From positions 1-33,690 of the IMG/VR virus record IMGVR_UViG_3300046655_000181: DNA of 33,690 bases; one strand, 5' to 3'. Shown here in pieces: positions 5,674 through 12,033 of this stretch. The notes beneath the pieces were generated by a model. It did no database searches. It worked only from the letters and a program-made list of their open reading frames with translations, and was not told where the DNA came from. Both the position numbers and the translations under genes were made by a program. This stretch comes from a virus. Numbering within the stretch: the first letter of the stretch is position 1; each line of letters begins with the position of its first letter.

Positions 5674-5902
5674 TTGATAATCTCCTTAATTTCCCTAGTT
5701 TGTCCCTCTTACCTATTCTATATAATGATGCTATCAGAGTTTGACAAGTCTTATATCGAGTTAATTGCATAAAAATATCAATATGCCTTTAATCGCCCAT
5801 AGAAGCCCGCTGACGGGATGTAGGTGTTTTGGGGCATGTTAGTACCAAAAAGAAGCTAGAAGCGTTTTTTGCTTCCAGCAACGATCATAGAAGGGTCACA
5901 AA
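5674..5902. promoter_or_regulatory. Divergent control region between leftward and rightward early genes
   Basis: This 229-nt stretch has no gene. It contains the leftward promoter at 5719-5747. For the rightward genes the candidates are weaker: TATAAT at 5721-5726 with TTGTCC at 5700-5705 (15-nt spacer), and TTTAAT at 5788-5793 with TTGCAT at 5765-5770 (17-nt spacer). A small hairpin GAAGC/GCTTC lies near 5855-5872, upstream of the ribbon-helix-helix gene. The region is AT-rich in its left two-thirds. It is the natural place for an early regulator to bind, and the regulator genes at 5903 and 3106 sit at the head and end of the two transcripts. Confidence 0.6.
5719..5747 (-). promoter_or_regulatory. 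Leftward early promoter, sigma70-like
   Basis: Read leftward, TTGTCA (5747-5742) and TATATA (5724-5719) are separated by 17 nt, upstream of the first gene of the leftward operon. The -35 matches the consensus in five of six places and the region is AT-rich. Confidence 0.65.
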
Positions 5903-6094
5903 ATGAACGAAGTTAAACCCATATTGCTCCGGCTGAGAGCCTCAACCATTGATGCGCTGAAAAGTGAGCTGGATTTATCGGCACACCGGAGCCAGTCTAG
6001 TCTGGCTGACGAATTGTTAATGTCGCAACTAGAAGCGAAGCAGCGCCACCGCGCCATCCAGTTTGAGATGGACAAGCAGGCAGGCCGAGACTGA
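5903..6094 (+). CDS. Ribbon-helix-helix (Arc/MetJ-type) regulator, 63 aa
   Basis: The pattern is a strand (KPILLRLR, residues 5-12), a helix (STIDALKSELDLSAH) and a second helix (SQSSLADELLMSQLEAKQR), as in dimeric ribbon-helix-helix repressors, in which the strand pair contacts the DNA major groove. It heads the rightward early unit, next to the divergent control region, so autoregulation or control of the opposing promoter is likely. Its TGA overlaps the ATG of the next gene by one base (TGATG). A ribosome site of the AAGGG type lies upstream. Confidence 0.72.
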   Translation: MNEVKPILLRLRASTIDALKSELDLSAHRSQSSLADELLMSQLEAKQRHRAIQFEMDKQAGRD

Positions 6095-6543
6095 TGCGGC
6101 AGGGCGGGGGCCGCGCCAAGGGTGCATCATATGAGCGCGAAATCGCAAAGCTCATTGAGCTTGAGACGGGCCGCAAATTGCGGAGGCGATTATCGCAGTA
6201 TCAAGAAAAAGACCTGAGCGATCTGGAGCCAGCCGACGGCAAGGCGTTCCCATTTCTCATTGAGTGTAAGCGGTATAAATCTGGATTATCACCAAAGTGG
6301 TGGGACCAGATCGTGACTGCGGCGAAGTCGTCAGCAAATGTTGACGACGCATACCCGTGTTTAATTTATCGCTTGGACCGTCAGCAAACGCAGGTCAGGA
6401 TACCCGTGCAGGCGGTCGTAGCTCTCGGCAATTCTTACGTTGCCGGAGACGTGGCTGAAACTTATGACTGGGCGTACACCGTGACAATGGACTGGGATAC
6501 ATTTGCTATGGTACTGCGTGAACATCTAGCGGTGATGGAATGA
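6094..6543 (+). CDS. Putative PD-(D/E)XK nuclease, resolvase-like, 149 aa
   Basis: The motif set of PD-(D/E)XK enzymes is seen: SYERE with Glu14/Glu16 in the first helix, QEKDLSDLEP with Asp40/Asp43, and LIECKR with Glu57 and Lys59, followed by PKWWDQI and a strand CLIYRLDR. This layout is shared by Holliday-junction resolvases and by other small phage endonucleases. The substrate cannot be read from the sequence. It is coupled on both sides (TGATG upstream, ATGA downstream) to a regulator and a Mom-like modification gene, which raises the possibility that nuclease and modification work together. Confidence 0.75.
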   Translation: MRQGGGRAKGASYEREIAKLIELETGRKLRRRLSQYQEKDLSDLEPADGKAFPFLIECKRYKSGLSPKWWDQIVTAAKSSANVDDAYPCLIYRLDRQQTQVRIPVQAVVALGNSYVAGDVAETYDWAYTVTMDWDTFAMVLREHLAVME

Positions 6544-7298
6544 AAGCTCACCAGCGTTTAGTTCGCGAAGCAAAAGAACGTGAAAGAGGCGTTGACCTTT
6601 TTGGCGGTTACTGGCGCGACATAAATACCGACATAAAATTAGCGCAGGTTAGAGAGGTTAGTCATAATCAGGCCAAAGAGATTATTGAGGAGTACGAGTG
6701 GATGGGCTGTTTAGCTGCTGTCAACTGGTACTATTACGGCATATTTTTCGACAATATTTGCGGCGGCGTCGTGGTATATGGGCAGGAATATATCGAAAAC
6801 TTAGGGCGATGGGACCGTTACGGGTACACCGGTAAGATCATTCTCTTAAACCGGGGCGCCTGCGTTCACTGGGCGCATCCGCACTCAGCAAGCAAACTGA
6901 TTCGCACCTCCATGAAAATGCTGCCAGAAAAGTACAAGGTTGTCACGGCAACTGTCGATGACTTAGCAGGTGAGATCGGCACAATTTATCAAGCATGTGG
7001 CTTTGACTATATTGGGTCGATGCGTGACGCTAACCCAAATATAAACAGCCGCAAGGGTGACCGGTCTGGCTGGCTCATCAATGGAAAACTTTATGGCGCT
7101 CGCGCAATCAGGCAAAAGTTTGGCACAACAAAAATTGAAGTGATCCGCAAAAGATACCCAGACGCGAGGCACGTTAAGCAAAACAGCAAGGGAAGATATT
7201 TTGCTTTTCGCGGGACAAAAAAAGAAATTAAAAATAACAGAAAAGCAATCGCGCATTTGATACGCCAGTATCCAAAAAGAATTACGCAGGGGCAGTGA
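6540..7298 (+). CDS. Mom-like DNA adenine modification protein (GNAT fold), 252 aa
   Basis: It resembles the Mom family of phage Mu, a GNAT-fold family in which Mom converts adenine to N6-(methylcarbamoyl)adenine and so shields phage DNA from restriction. Seen here: EYEWMG at 51-56, GVVVYG at 76-81, IILLNRGAC at 100-108, SASKLIR at 116-122, VTATVDDLAGEIGTIYQACGF at 135-155 (the conserved Asp and Gly-x-IYQA core), then a C-terminal part with KGRYFAFRG at 217-225 and the YPKR end typical of the group. The gene is coupled to the nuclease upstream (ATGA). A more distant acetyltransferase role cannot be excluded. Confidence 0.72.
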   Translation: MKAHQRLVREAKERERGVDLFGGYWRDINTDIKLAQVREVSHNQAKEIIEEYEWMGCLAAVNWYYYGIFFDNICGGVVVYGQEYIENLGRWDRYGYTGKIILLNRGACVHWAHPHSASKLIRTSMKMLPEKYKVVTATVDDLAGEIGTIYQACGFDYIGSMRDANPNINSRKGDRSGWLINGKLYGARAIRQKFGTTKIEVIRKRYPDARHVKQNSKGRYFAFRGTKKEIKNNRKAIAHLIRQYPKRITQGQ

Positions 7299-7373
7299 TG
7301 CTTCAGCGCAATAGCGGCCTGATAGTCAGGTCATTCGACAAAACGTAAAACGTGAAACGCAAAGGAAAAGATA

Positions 7374-8033
7374 ATGTTAGAATATATATCAGACGGCGGC
7401 TCCGGTGGCGGAGATCGCACACCGATCTTGAAATTCTCAGCAAAGGACGGCAGCTTTATTGCAGTCGAGAGAGTGCAGATTGACGGGCAGTGGACAAATC
7501 AGGACAACGAGCTGACCCCTCCAATCAAGGTTGCGATGGATTTGGAAAAGCTGGAGGTGGGTTATATAGCCTTTATGCCTGCGCCAGATTTTCGTATGGT
7601 TTTGGTGGGTGAGCGCCCACCTGAAAAGCCAAGTGATGTTGGCGCTGACGGAAAGCCCATGCACAAATGGGGTTTCAGGGTGACGCTCACAAACAAGGAC
7701 GTTGGCTTGCGTGAGCTAAGTAGCAGCTCAAAGAATGTGTATGTTGCAATGCAGACGCTGTACGCTCAATATGTAGCGGGTAAGGACGAAAACGCTGGCA
7801 AAGTGCCAATCGTGGAAATCAGTGGAACTGAGCGAAAGGTGCAGACACTGAGCGACGGGCAACAGCAGACGTGGCGAGTGCCACAGTGGGCTGTAGTAGG
7901 CTGGACAGATCGTCCTGCGGCATTAGGTGGTGCGGCAGCATCACCGGCAGAACCCGCAGCAGCGTCAGTTGCGCCGCCAGTAGCCGTTGATCCTCCAGCG
8001 TCTACGTCGGAAGGCAGCGACTTGTTCGTTTAA
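7374..8033 (+). CDS. Putative DNA-binding replication accessory protein, 219 aa
   Basis: The N-terminus is Gly-rich (LEYISDGGSGGGDRTP), followed by strand-rich sequence to about residue 180 with GFRVTLTNKDVG, KVPIVEISG and RVPQWAVVGWTDRPAAL. The last 40 residues are Ala/Pro-rich and disordered, ending TSEGSDLFV. Proteins of this look recur next to phage primase-helicase genes and often serve as single-stranded DNA-binding proteins, but no diagnostic motif is visible and the call is inferred from layout and place. An AAAGGAAAAG ribosome site precedes the ATG. It is followed by a strong terminator. Confidence 0.6.
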   Translation: MLEYISDGGSGGGDRTPILKFSAKDGSFIAVERVQIDGQWTNQDNELTPPIKVAMDLEKLEVGYIAFMPAPDFRMVLVGERPPEKPSDVGADGKPMHKWGFRVTLTNKDVGLRELSSSSKNVYVAMQTLYAQYVAGKDENAGKVPIVEISGTERKVQTLSDGQQQTWRVPQWAVVGWTDRPAALGGAAASPAEPAAASVAPPVAVDPPASTSEGSDLFV

Positions 8034-8039
8034 GCGGTA

Positions 8040-8081
8040 GGCGGGCGGCACTTTGTCCCTTGGGTGTCGCCCGTCGTTTTT
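8040..8081 (+). terminator. Rho-independent terminator after the rightward early unit
   Basis: GGCGGGCGGCAC (8040-8051) pairs with GTGTCGCCCGTC (8064-8075) through 12 bp, including two G-T pairs, around a 12-nt loop, and is followed by GTTTTTG. It lies between the putative DNA-binding gene and the primase-helicase gene, with only 29 nt left before the latter's ATG, so the helicase must be read by escape from this terminator or from a promoter lying inside it. Confidence 0.82.
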
Positions 8082-8090
8082 GAGGGACAA
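8053..8090 (+). promoter_or_regulatory. Terminator-loop/downstream pairing: possible pseudoknot or antiterminator
   Basis: TTGTCCCT (8053-8060), inside the terminator loop, is a perfect complement of AGGGACAA (8083-8090), just after the T-run. If both helices form, the result is a pseudoknot; if only this one forms, it surrounds the 3' arm of the terminator and could oppose it. The downstream arm lies just ahead of the primase-helicase ribosome site. The complementarity is seen; a regulatory effect is inferred. Confidence 0.45.
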
Positions 8091-8110
8091 GAGGGATAGA
8101 GGGTTACGAT

Positions 8111-9937
8111 ATGACAAATATAGCGGCACATGCCGAGGCGGTAGCAACCGCATATTGGGGAGAGCCAGCGGTCCGGCGGGGTCACATACTGCGCTGGGGG
8201 ACGCACGGCTCAAAAGAACTTGACCTTCGCAAAGGCACTTGGTTCGACTTTGAAAACAACGAGGGCGGCGGGGTTATCGATCTGGTGCGGGCGCATGAAA
8301 GCACGTCTATGCAAGGCACAATACCGGAGATACTGGAGCGCAAGTTTGGTATCCAGCGACAGAGCCAGCAGACACTGACGCCCGCACGCTTTATGAGCGC
8401 GGTGTATGACTACGTCGACGATCAGGGCGAGGTGGTCTATCAGGTGCGCCGGTTTGAGCCTAAGACGTTTCGTCAGGTCAGGCCGGACGGTAAGGGCGGC
8501 TGGATACATAACATGGACGGTGTAATGCCGGTCCCGTACCGGCTCGACCGTATGATACTCAACCCAGAAGCGCCGGTCTTTATTGTGGAGGGTGAGAAGG
8601 CCGCAAACCGGCTAATCAAGGAGGGACTGGTTGCCACCACCAATCACGGCGGGGCAAAGAACTGGAAGCCAGATCTTAACAAGTGGTTTGCCGGTAAGAG
8701 TGTCGTGGTTCTGCCAGATGCAGACGATGCCGGAGCCGCGCACGCTGAAGTCGTGATCGCCAATATATTTGAGACAGCCAAGCAGGTGAAGCGCGTGGAT
8801 CTGTCGGGCCTGCCGGAAAAGGGCGACGTGGTCGACTATCTGGATAACCGCAGTGTCAAGGACATGCTGGCAGAGGTCAAGGCAGCGCCGGTCATTGCCG
8901 CAGCTCCAGTTGATGCGCCGGAGCCGGAGGTAAGCGACGGGCTTGACTACTTCGATTTTGTCGGTGCCGAGTACATCCGAAACATGCCGCCGATAGAGTG
9001 GACGATAGGCGAGGGGGATAAGGGCATCATCACGCAGCATGGCCTGACGGTGATGTATGGCGCACCAGGCGCCGGTAAGTCGTTTATCGCCCTCGACATG
9101 GCGCTGTCGATTGCAAACGGCGTCCCGTGGCAGGGTATGGCAACCAAGAAGGGCAAGGTGCTTTACATAGCCGGTGAGGGCGTTGGCGGCCTTGGCAAGC
9201 GCCTCAATGCGTGGGAGGCACACAACAAGGTGCGCGATAACAAGAACCTTCACGTTTTGCCTATCGCCGTGAATTTTCGTGAACAGGCAGACGTGGAAAA
9301 GCTGATGCGTTCAATCGACAAGGCTGGCACGGGCTGGTCGGTCGTGTTCTGCGATACCGTCGCCAGATCACTCGTCGGGGCAGACGAGAACAGTGCCACC
9401 GAGCTTGGCCTGTGGGTTTCTGCGGCGGATAGTATCAAGGCACACTGCGGTTGCGCGTTTATCGGGGTGCATCATAGCGGCAAGGACAGTACACGCGGTA
9501 TGCGCGGCTCCAGCGCCCTTCTGGGGGCTGTTGATACGTCGCTGGTGGTCAGCAAGGACGAGAACCTCGTTTACATGCGTTGCGAGAAACAGAAGGACGC
9601 AGAGCCAGCAGATGAGCAGGTGTTTGAGATGACCGAGGTTGCACTAATAGAGGGAACGTCGGTTGTGTTGTCACGGGTCGACGGCGAACAGCCGGTCAAA
9701 AAGAAGAAGGCAAAGGGGCTTTCAGTTAATCAGCAGATCGCTCTGGAGGCGCTCAGAAACGTCATAATCGATAGCGGGAACAAGGTCGTTGCGGCGTCAT
9801 TATGGCATGAGGAACACAGGCAAAAATGCCCAGATTTGGACCGCCGGAGGGCCGGAGACGCCAGACACGGGCTAATTGAGCTTGGTTTGGTTGCGGCGGA
9901 CAAAAACAAGGTATGGCTTATTAATGATAACAAGTAG
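8111..9937 (+). CDS. Primase-helicase: Toprim domain fused to RepA-like AAA ATPase, 608 aa
   Basis: The N-terminus (about 20-60) looks like a degenerate primase lead-in with GTWFDFENNEGGGVIDLV. A Toprim domain follows at about 154-210 with VFIVEGEKAANRL (Glu160/Glu162) and VVVLPDADDAG (Asp203 and Asp205). From about 295 a RepA/AAA_25-type hexameric helicase ATPase begins: Walker A GAPGAGKS at 317-324, Walker B VVFCD at 411-415, HHSGKD at 454-459 and RGMRGSSAL at 462-470. A C-terminal winged helix is likely at about 535-608. It would prime and unwind phage DNA for the host replicase. A repeat array that may be the origin lies just downstream. Confidence 0.9.
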   Translation: MTNIAAHAEAVATAYWGEPAVRRGHILRWGTHGSKELDLRKGTWFDFENNEGGGVIDLVRAHESTSMQGTIPEILERKFGIQRQSQQTLTPARFMSAVYDYVDDQGEVVYQVRRFEPKTFRQVRPDGKGGWIHNMDGVMPVPYRLDRMILNPEAPVFIVEGEKAANRLIKEGLVATTNHGGAKNWKPDLNKWFAGKSVVVLPDADDAGAAHAEVVIANIFETAKQVKRVDLSGLPEKGDVVDYLDNRSVKDMLAEVKAAPVIAAAPVDAPEPEVSDGLDYFDFVGAEYIRNMPPIEWTIGEGDKGIITQHGLTVMYGAPGAGKSFIALDMALSIANGVPWQGMATKKGKVLYIAGEGVGGLGKRLNAWEAHNKVRDNKNLHVLPIAVNFREQADVEKLMRSIDKAGTGWSVVFCDTVARSLVGADENSATELGLWVSAADSIKAHCGCAFIGVHHSGKDSTRGMRGSSALLGAVDTSLVVSKDENLVYMRCEKQKDAEPADEQVFEMTEVALIEGTSVVLSRVDGEQPVKKKKAKGLSVNQQIALEALRNVIIDSGNKVVAASLWHEEHRQKCPDLDRRRAGDARHGLIELGLVAADKNKVWLINDNK

Positions 9938-9949
9938 TTATCGAAAAAT

Positions 9950-10051
9950 GTCCGGTGTCCGGCGGACAGTGTCCGGTCAAAGCGGACGGTGTCCGTCCTG
10001 TCCGGTTTTTACTAGGAACCGGACGGACATCCGGACGGACGGACGGACGGG
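9950..10051 (+). repeat. GGAC-rich iteron-like repeat array, candidate replication origin
   Basis: This 102-nt intergenic stretch is built almost wholly from CGGAC and its complement GTCCG. Two copies of a near-palindrome 20 bp apart read CGGACAGTGTCCG (9963-9975) and CGGACGGTGTCCG (9983-9995). A hairpin follows, with GTCCGGTT (10000-10007) pairing with AACCGGAC (10017-10024) and extending to 10 bp with one G-T pair. The right end has runs of GGAC at 10021-10028 and 10033-10051. Such arrays beside a helicase gene are typical of replication origins or initiator-binding sites; an operator array is the alternative. Confidence 0.6.
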
Positions 10052-10069
10052 CTAAAATGGAGGACAGAA

Positions 10070-10639
10070 ATGGCAGTTAAAAAGGGTCGAGGTAAGCCGA
10101 AGCCAAACAAGGTTTACCATGCGCCAAGCAATGGGGCGATGAGACGGATGCAACAGAGCCTGCATAGGTATGATGACAGGGTTTCTCAGGTTGAGCAGAA
10201 GTGGGGTGTGGACAGGTTGGTGTGGTTGGTGCCAACGGAGCTGCGGAATAGATTTGAGCAGCAAATGGACAGGCTCAATGCGGCTATCGATAAAATGCAG
10301 GATGTGGAGCATCAGGTTGAGGTGACGCTAAAGGGTGTCGCCGCATTAGAGAAAGCGGCAGTCGAAGCCGGTGCCGAACCGCTAAAGGGGGAGTGGATAG
10401 AGGGCAACATGCCGGACGGTCGGGTGTTAGCAATCGTGCCGACAGATTACGAGGTGAGCAAGGTAAAGCGAGACAATCGTGAAATGGTGGTTTACTCTGT
10501 CAATGAGATTGGTCGGATCTTGGAGGACTGGGAGGCCAGCAAGCCGGTTGAAGAGGTGAAGCATGTGTTTGAGGGTGCGGTAGTGGAAAAGATACGCACA
10601 CCAATTGAGGAGGAGTTGAATGACGAGATCCCCTTCTGA
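10070..10639 (+). CDS. Hypothetical protein with SSB-like C-terminal tip, 189 aa
   Basis: The N-terminus is basic (MAVKKGRGKPKPNKVYHAP), followed by a helical segment to about residue 105 with LRNRFEQQMDRLNAAIDKMQ, then a strand-rich middle and an acidic end. The last nine residues, EELNDEIPF, resemble the acidic tip of bacterial single-stranded DNA-binding proteins (usually DDDIPF), which recruits primase, exonucleases and helicases. No OB fold is evident. The gene lies next to the candidate origin. Its ATG follows TGGAGGACAGAA, a good ribosome site. Confidence 0.68.
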   Translation: MAVKKGRGKPKPNKVYHAPSNGAMRRMQQSLHRYDDRVSQVEQKWGVDRLVWLVPTELRNRFEQQMDRLNAAIDKMQDVEHQVEVTLKGVAALEKAAVEAGAEPLKGEWIEGNMPDGRVLAIVPTDYEVSKVKRDNREMVVYSVNEIGRILEDWEASKPVEEVKHVFEGAVVEKIRTPIEEELNDEIPF

Positions 10640-10856
10640 CATTGTCGAGCGTGACGACATACTCAAGGATCGTGAGTATTTGCTGATTGGTACGTCGACG
10701 TGGATTGACGTGAGAACGCTGACCGTGAACGTGCAGCGGGTAGAGGGTGGATTGAAGATAGACATATGGCCGAGAGAACTGTTGCGCGGCTATGAGCCTA
10801 TCGCTAGTGTTGAGGTGCCGTTTAGTCAGGGAGCGTCGGAGGCGATAGATGATTGA
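10620..10856 (+). CDS. Hypothetical protein, 78 aa
   Basis: It starts inside the previous gene (20-nt overlap) behind GAGGAGG, so it is translationally coupled. The central part (WIDVRTLTVNVQRVEGGLKIDIWPREL) reads as alternating strands, which suggests a small beta-rich protein; the ends are acidic. No family is recognised and no motif is seen. It belongs to a run of five small overlapping genes between the candidate origin and the terminase. Confidence 0.65.
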   Translation: MTRSPSDIVERDDILKDREYLLIGTSTWIDVRTLTVNVQRVEGGLKIDIWPRELLRGYEPIASVEVPFSQGASEAIDD

Positions 10857-11022
10857 GGCAGGCGACGGAAGCTGGCAAAGGCTGCTTGAGCAGGACAGGT
10901 GTCCGAAGTGTAAGAGCCTAATGACCAAGCTGATGGATGGTGACGTGATGGTCAGGCGTGAGTGCTTGGTTTGTAATTTAACAATCAATGAGGGCGTAGA
11001 GGATAAAAATGAACAGGGTTGA
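10849..11022 (+). CDS. Zinc-ribbon protein, 57 aa
   Basis: A 57-codon frame starts at ATG 10849, eight bases inside the previous gene, with GGAGG upstream. The protein has two CxxC pairs, Cys18-Pro-Lys-Cys21 and Cys39-Leu-Val-Cys42, spaced as in a small zinc ribbon (DRCPKCKSLM and RRECLVCNLT). Such proteins bind nucleic acid or a partner protein. Its end overlaps the next gene by 14 nt. The overlap on both sides and the ribosome site support it as real. Confidence 0.65.
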   Translation: MIEAGDGSWQRLLEQDRCPKCKSLMTKLMDGDVMVRRECLVCNLTINEGVEDKNEQG

Positions 11023-11278
11023 AGTATTAGACGACGCGAAACAAAAGGTATCAGTTGAGCGTGCAAGCCAACACGGCGACATGGAAAACAATTTTACGAC
11101 CATTGCTGATTATTGGTCGGTGCATCTGAACGTGATGGTAACTCCAGAGGACGTGGCCGTGATGATGACGTTGTTGAAGATTGCACGCATCAAGTCCAAT
11201 GCTGACAATGAGGATAACTGGGTTGATGGTTGCGGGTATCTGGCCTGCGGCGGTGAGCTGATGGACAGAGATGGGTGA
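11009..11278 (+). CDS. DUF6378-like phage protein, 89 aa
   Basis: The sequence HGDMENNFTTIADYWSVHLN, then TPEDVAVMMTLLKIARIKSN, then NWVDGCGYLACGGEL matches the pattern of a small phage domain of unknown function (DUF6378): an HGD, a long helical middle and a DNWxDxxGY end. The role is unknown; the helical form and the HGD/D residues recall nucleotide-pyrophosphatase-like proteins, but this is a guess. A GAGGATAAA ribosome site lies upstream; it overlaps both neighbours. Confidence 0.72.
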   Translation: MNRVEVLDDAKQKVSVERASQHGDMENNFTTIADYWSVHLNVMVTPEDVAVMMTLLKIARIKSNADNEDNWVDGCGYLACGGELMDRDG

Positions 11279-11495
11279 CGTTGTCAACATAAGAGACAGG
11301 CATTTTGTGCAGTTTTTTACTGAGCCGGTAGACTGTGATTGGTGTGGACAAGAAACGCACGGTTATGTGTTTGAGAGAATGCAGTCTATCGTCTGCTCTA
11401 AGTGCAGGCAGCCTTTACTGGTGATTGATGACAGAGAGAAAATGATTGTGACTTTGGATGATGGGACAGAGATGGAGTTTGACGATGAGTGCTAG
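11271..11495 (+). CDS. Zinc-ribbon protein, 74 aa
   Basis: It has the pairs Cys22-x-x-Cys25 (DCDWCGQETHG) and Cys42-x-x-Cys45 (IVCSKCRQPLL), the arrangement of a zinc ribbon, with an acidic C-terminal tail (TLDDGTEMEFDDEC). It overlaps the preceding gene by 8 nt and the small terminase gene by 11 nt. The role is unknown; a nucleic-acid or protein adaptor is plausible. It is the second zinc-ribbon protein in this block, with a different sequence from the first. Confidence 0.68.
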   Translation: MGDVVNIRDRHFVQFFTEPVDCDWCGQETHGYVFERMQSIVCSKCRQPLLVIDDREKMIVTLDDGTEMEFDDEC

Positions 11496-12033
11496 GCTAC
11501 CTGATGAGGTGTGGGTCGAGTTCTTATCCCGTGTTACGGCGGGACGCGCTGGTCAGTCAGTGTGCAGGGATAAGGACATGCCAGCTTGGGGGACAGCGTG
11601 GAATAAAATACATAACGATAAGGATTTTGAGCGCAAATATATGAACGCATTGGCGTCTCGCGGCATGTTATATGCTGATCAATTGGATGAGATAAACAGG
11701 CGTGTGCTTAGTGGTGAGATTGACCCGCAAGCTGCCAGACTTGTGTCTGACAATTTCAAGTGGACTGCGGCTAGACTGTTGCCAAAGGTATACGGAGACA
11801 AGCAACAAGTGGACGTGACGCATGAGGCCGGAAGTTCGTATCTTGATTTGCTACAGAAAGTAAATAGTGCAGCGCAGCTAAAGCACGCAGATGTGGTGGA
11901 GCATAAGGAAAACACAAGTGATGAACTACGCGCACGCGCGACCAAAGTTAACCAGATTTCAGTTAACTCTGATCTGCCTAATAAACAGGCAAATAAGCGC
12001 AATAAGGGCAAAAAGTTATCCACAGGCAACTAA
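11485..12033 (+). CDS. Terminase small subunit, Sf6-like, 182 aa
   Basis: It recognises phage DNA and loads the large subunit. The N-terminal helix-turn-helix (about 10-50) reads EVWVEFLSRVTAGRAGQSVCRDKDMPAWGTAWNKI, followed by the Sf6-type oligomerisation part with FERKYMNALASRGMLYADQLDEI, then AARLVSDNFKWTAARLLPKVYGDK, a near-diagnostic end of this family. The last 50 residues are basic and disordered. I chose ATG 11485 with TGGAG upstream, overlapping the previous stop; a start at 11458 is possible but less likely. The DNA coding for the C-terminus carries a repeat and a DnaA box. Confidence 0.85.
   Translation: MSARLPDEVWVEFLSRVTAGRAGQSVCRDKDMPAWGTAWNKIHNDKDFERKYMNALASRGMLYADQLDEINRRVLSGEIDPQAARLVSDNFKWTAARLLPKVYGDKQQVDVTHEAGSSYLDLLQKVNSAAQLKHADVVEHKENTSDELRARATKVNQISVNSDLPNKQANKRNKGKKLSTGN
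11943..11967 (+). repeat. First copy of a 25-bp GTTAAC direct repeat
   Basis: CAAAGTTAACCAGATTTCAGTTAAC lies inside the 3' end of the small terminase gene; positions 1-12 and 17-25 match the second copy at 12101-12125 except at one base (21 of 25 in all). Each copy carries two GTTAAC hexamers. A packaging recognition site for the small terminase is a candidate role. Confidence 0.5.
12016..12024 (+). promoter_or_regulatory. Perfect DnaA box (TTATCCACA)
   Basis: The nine bases match the host DnaA consensus exactly, within the last codons of the small terminase gene, just ahead of the intergenic repeats. About 0.25 such sites would be expected by chance on both strands of a window this size, so it may be meaningful or incidental. 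Confidence 0.35.

Noticed and set aside
5741-5746. Perfect -35 hexamer TTGACA on the plus strand
   Set aside because: No -10-like hexamer lies at 16-18 nt; the nearest, CATAAA, is 21 nt away. The same bases serve the leftward promoter.
8612-9253. 213-codon open frame on the minus strand inside the primase-helicase gene
   Set aside because: It lies antisense to a gene with clear Toprim and Walker motifs, has no ribosome site and reads as random sequence.
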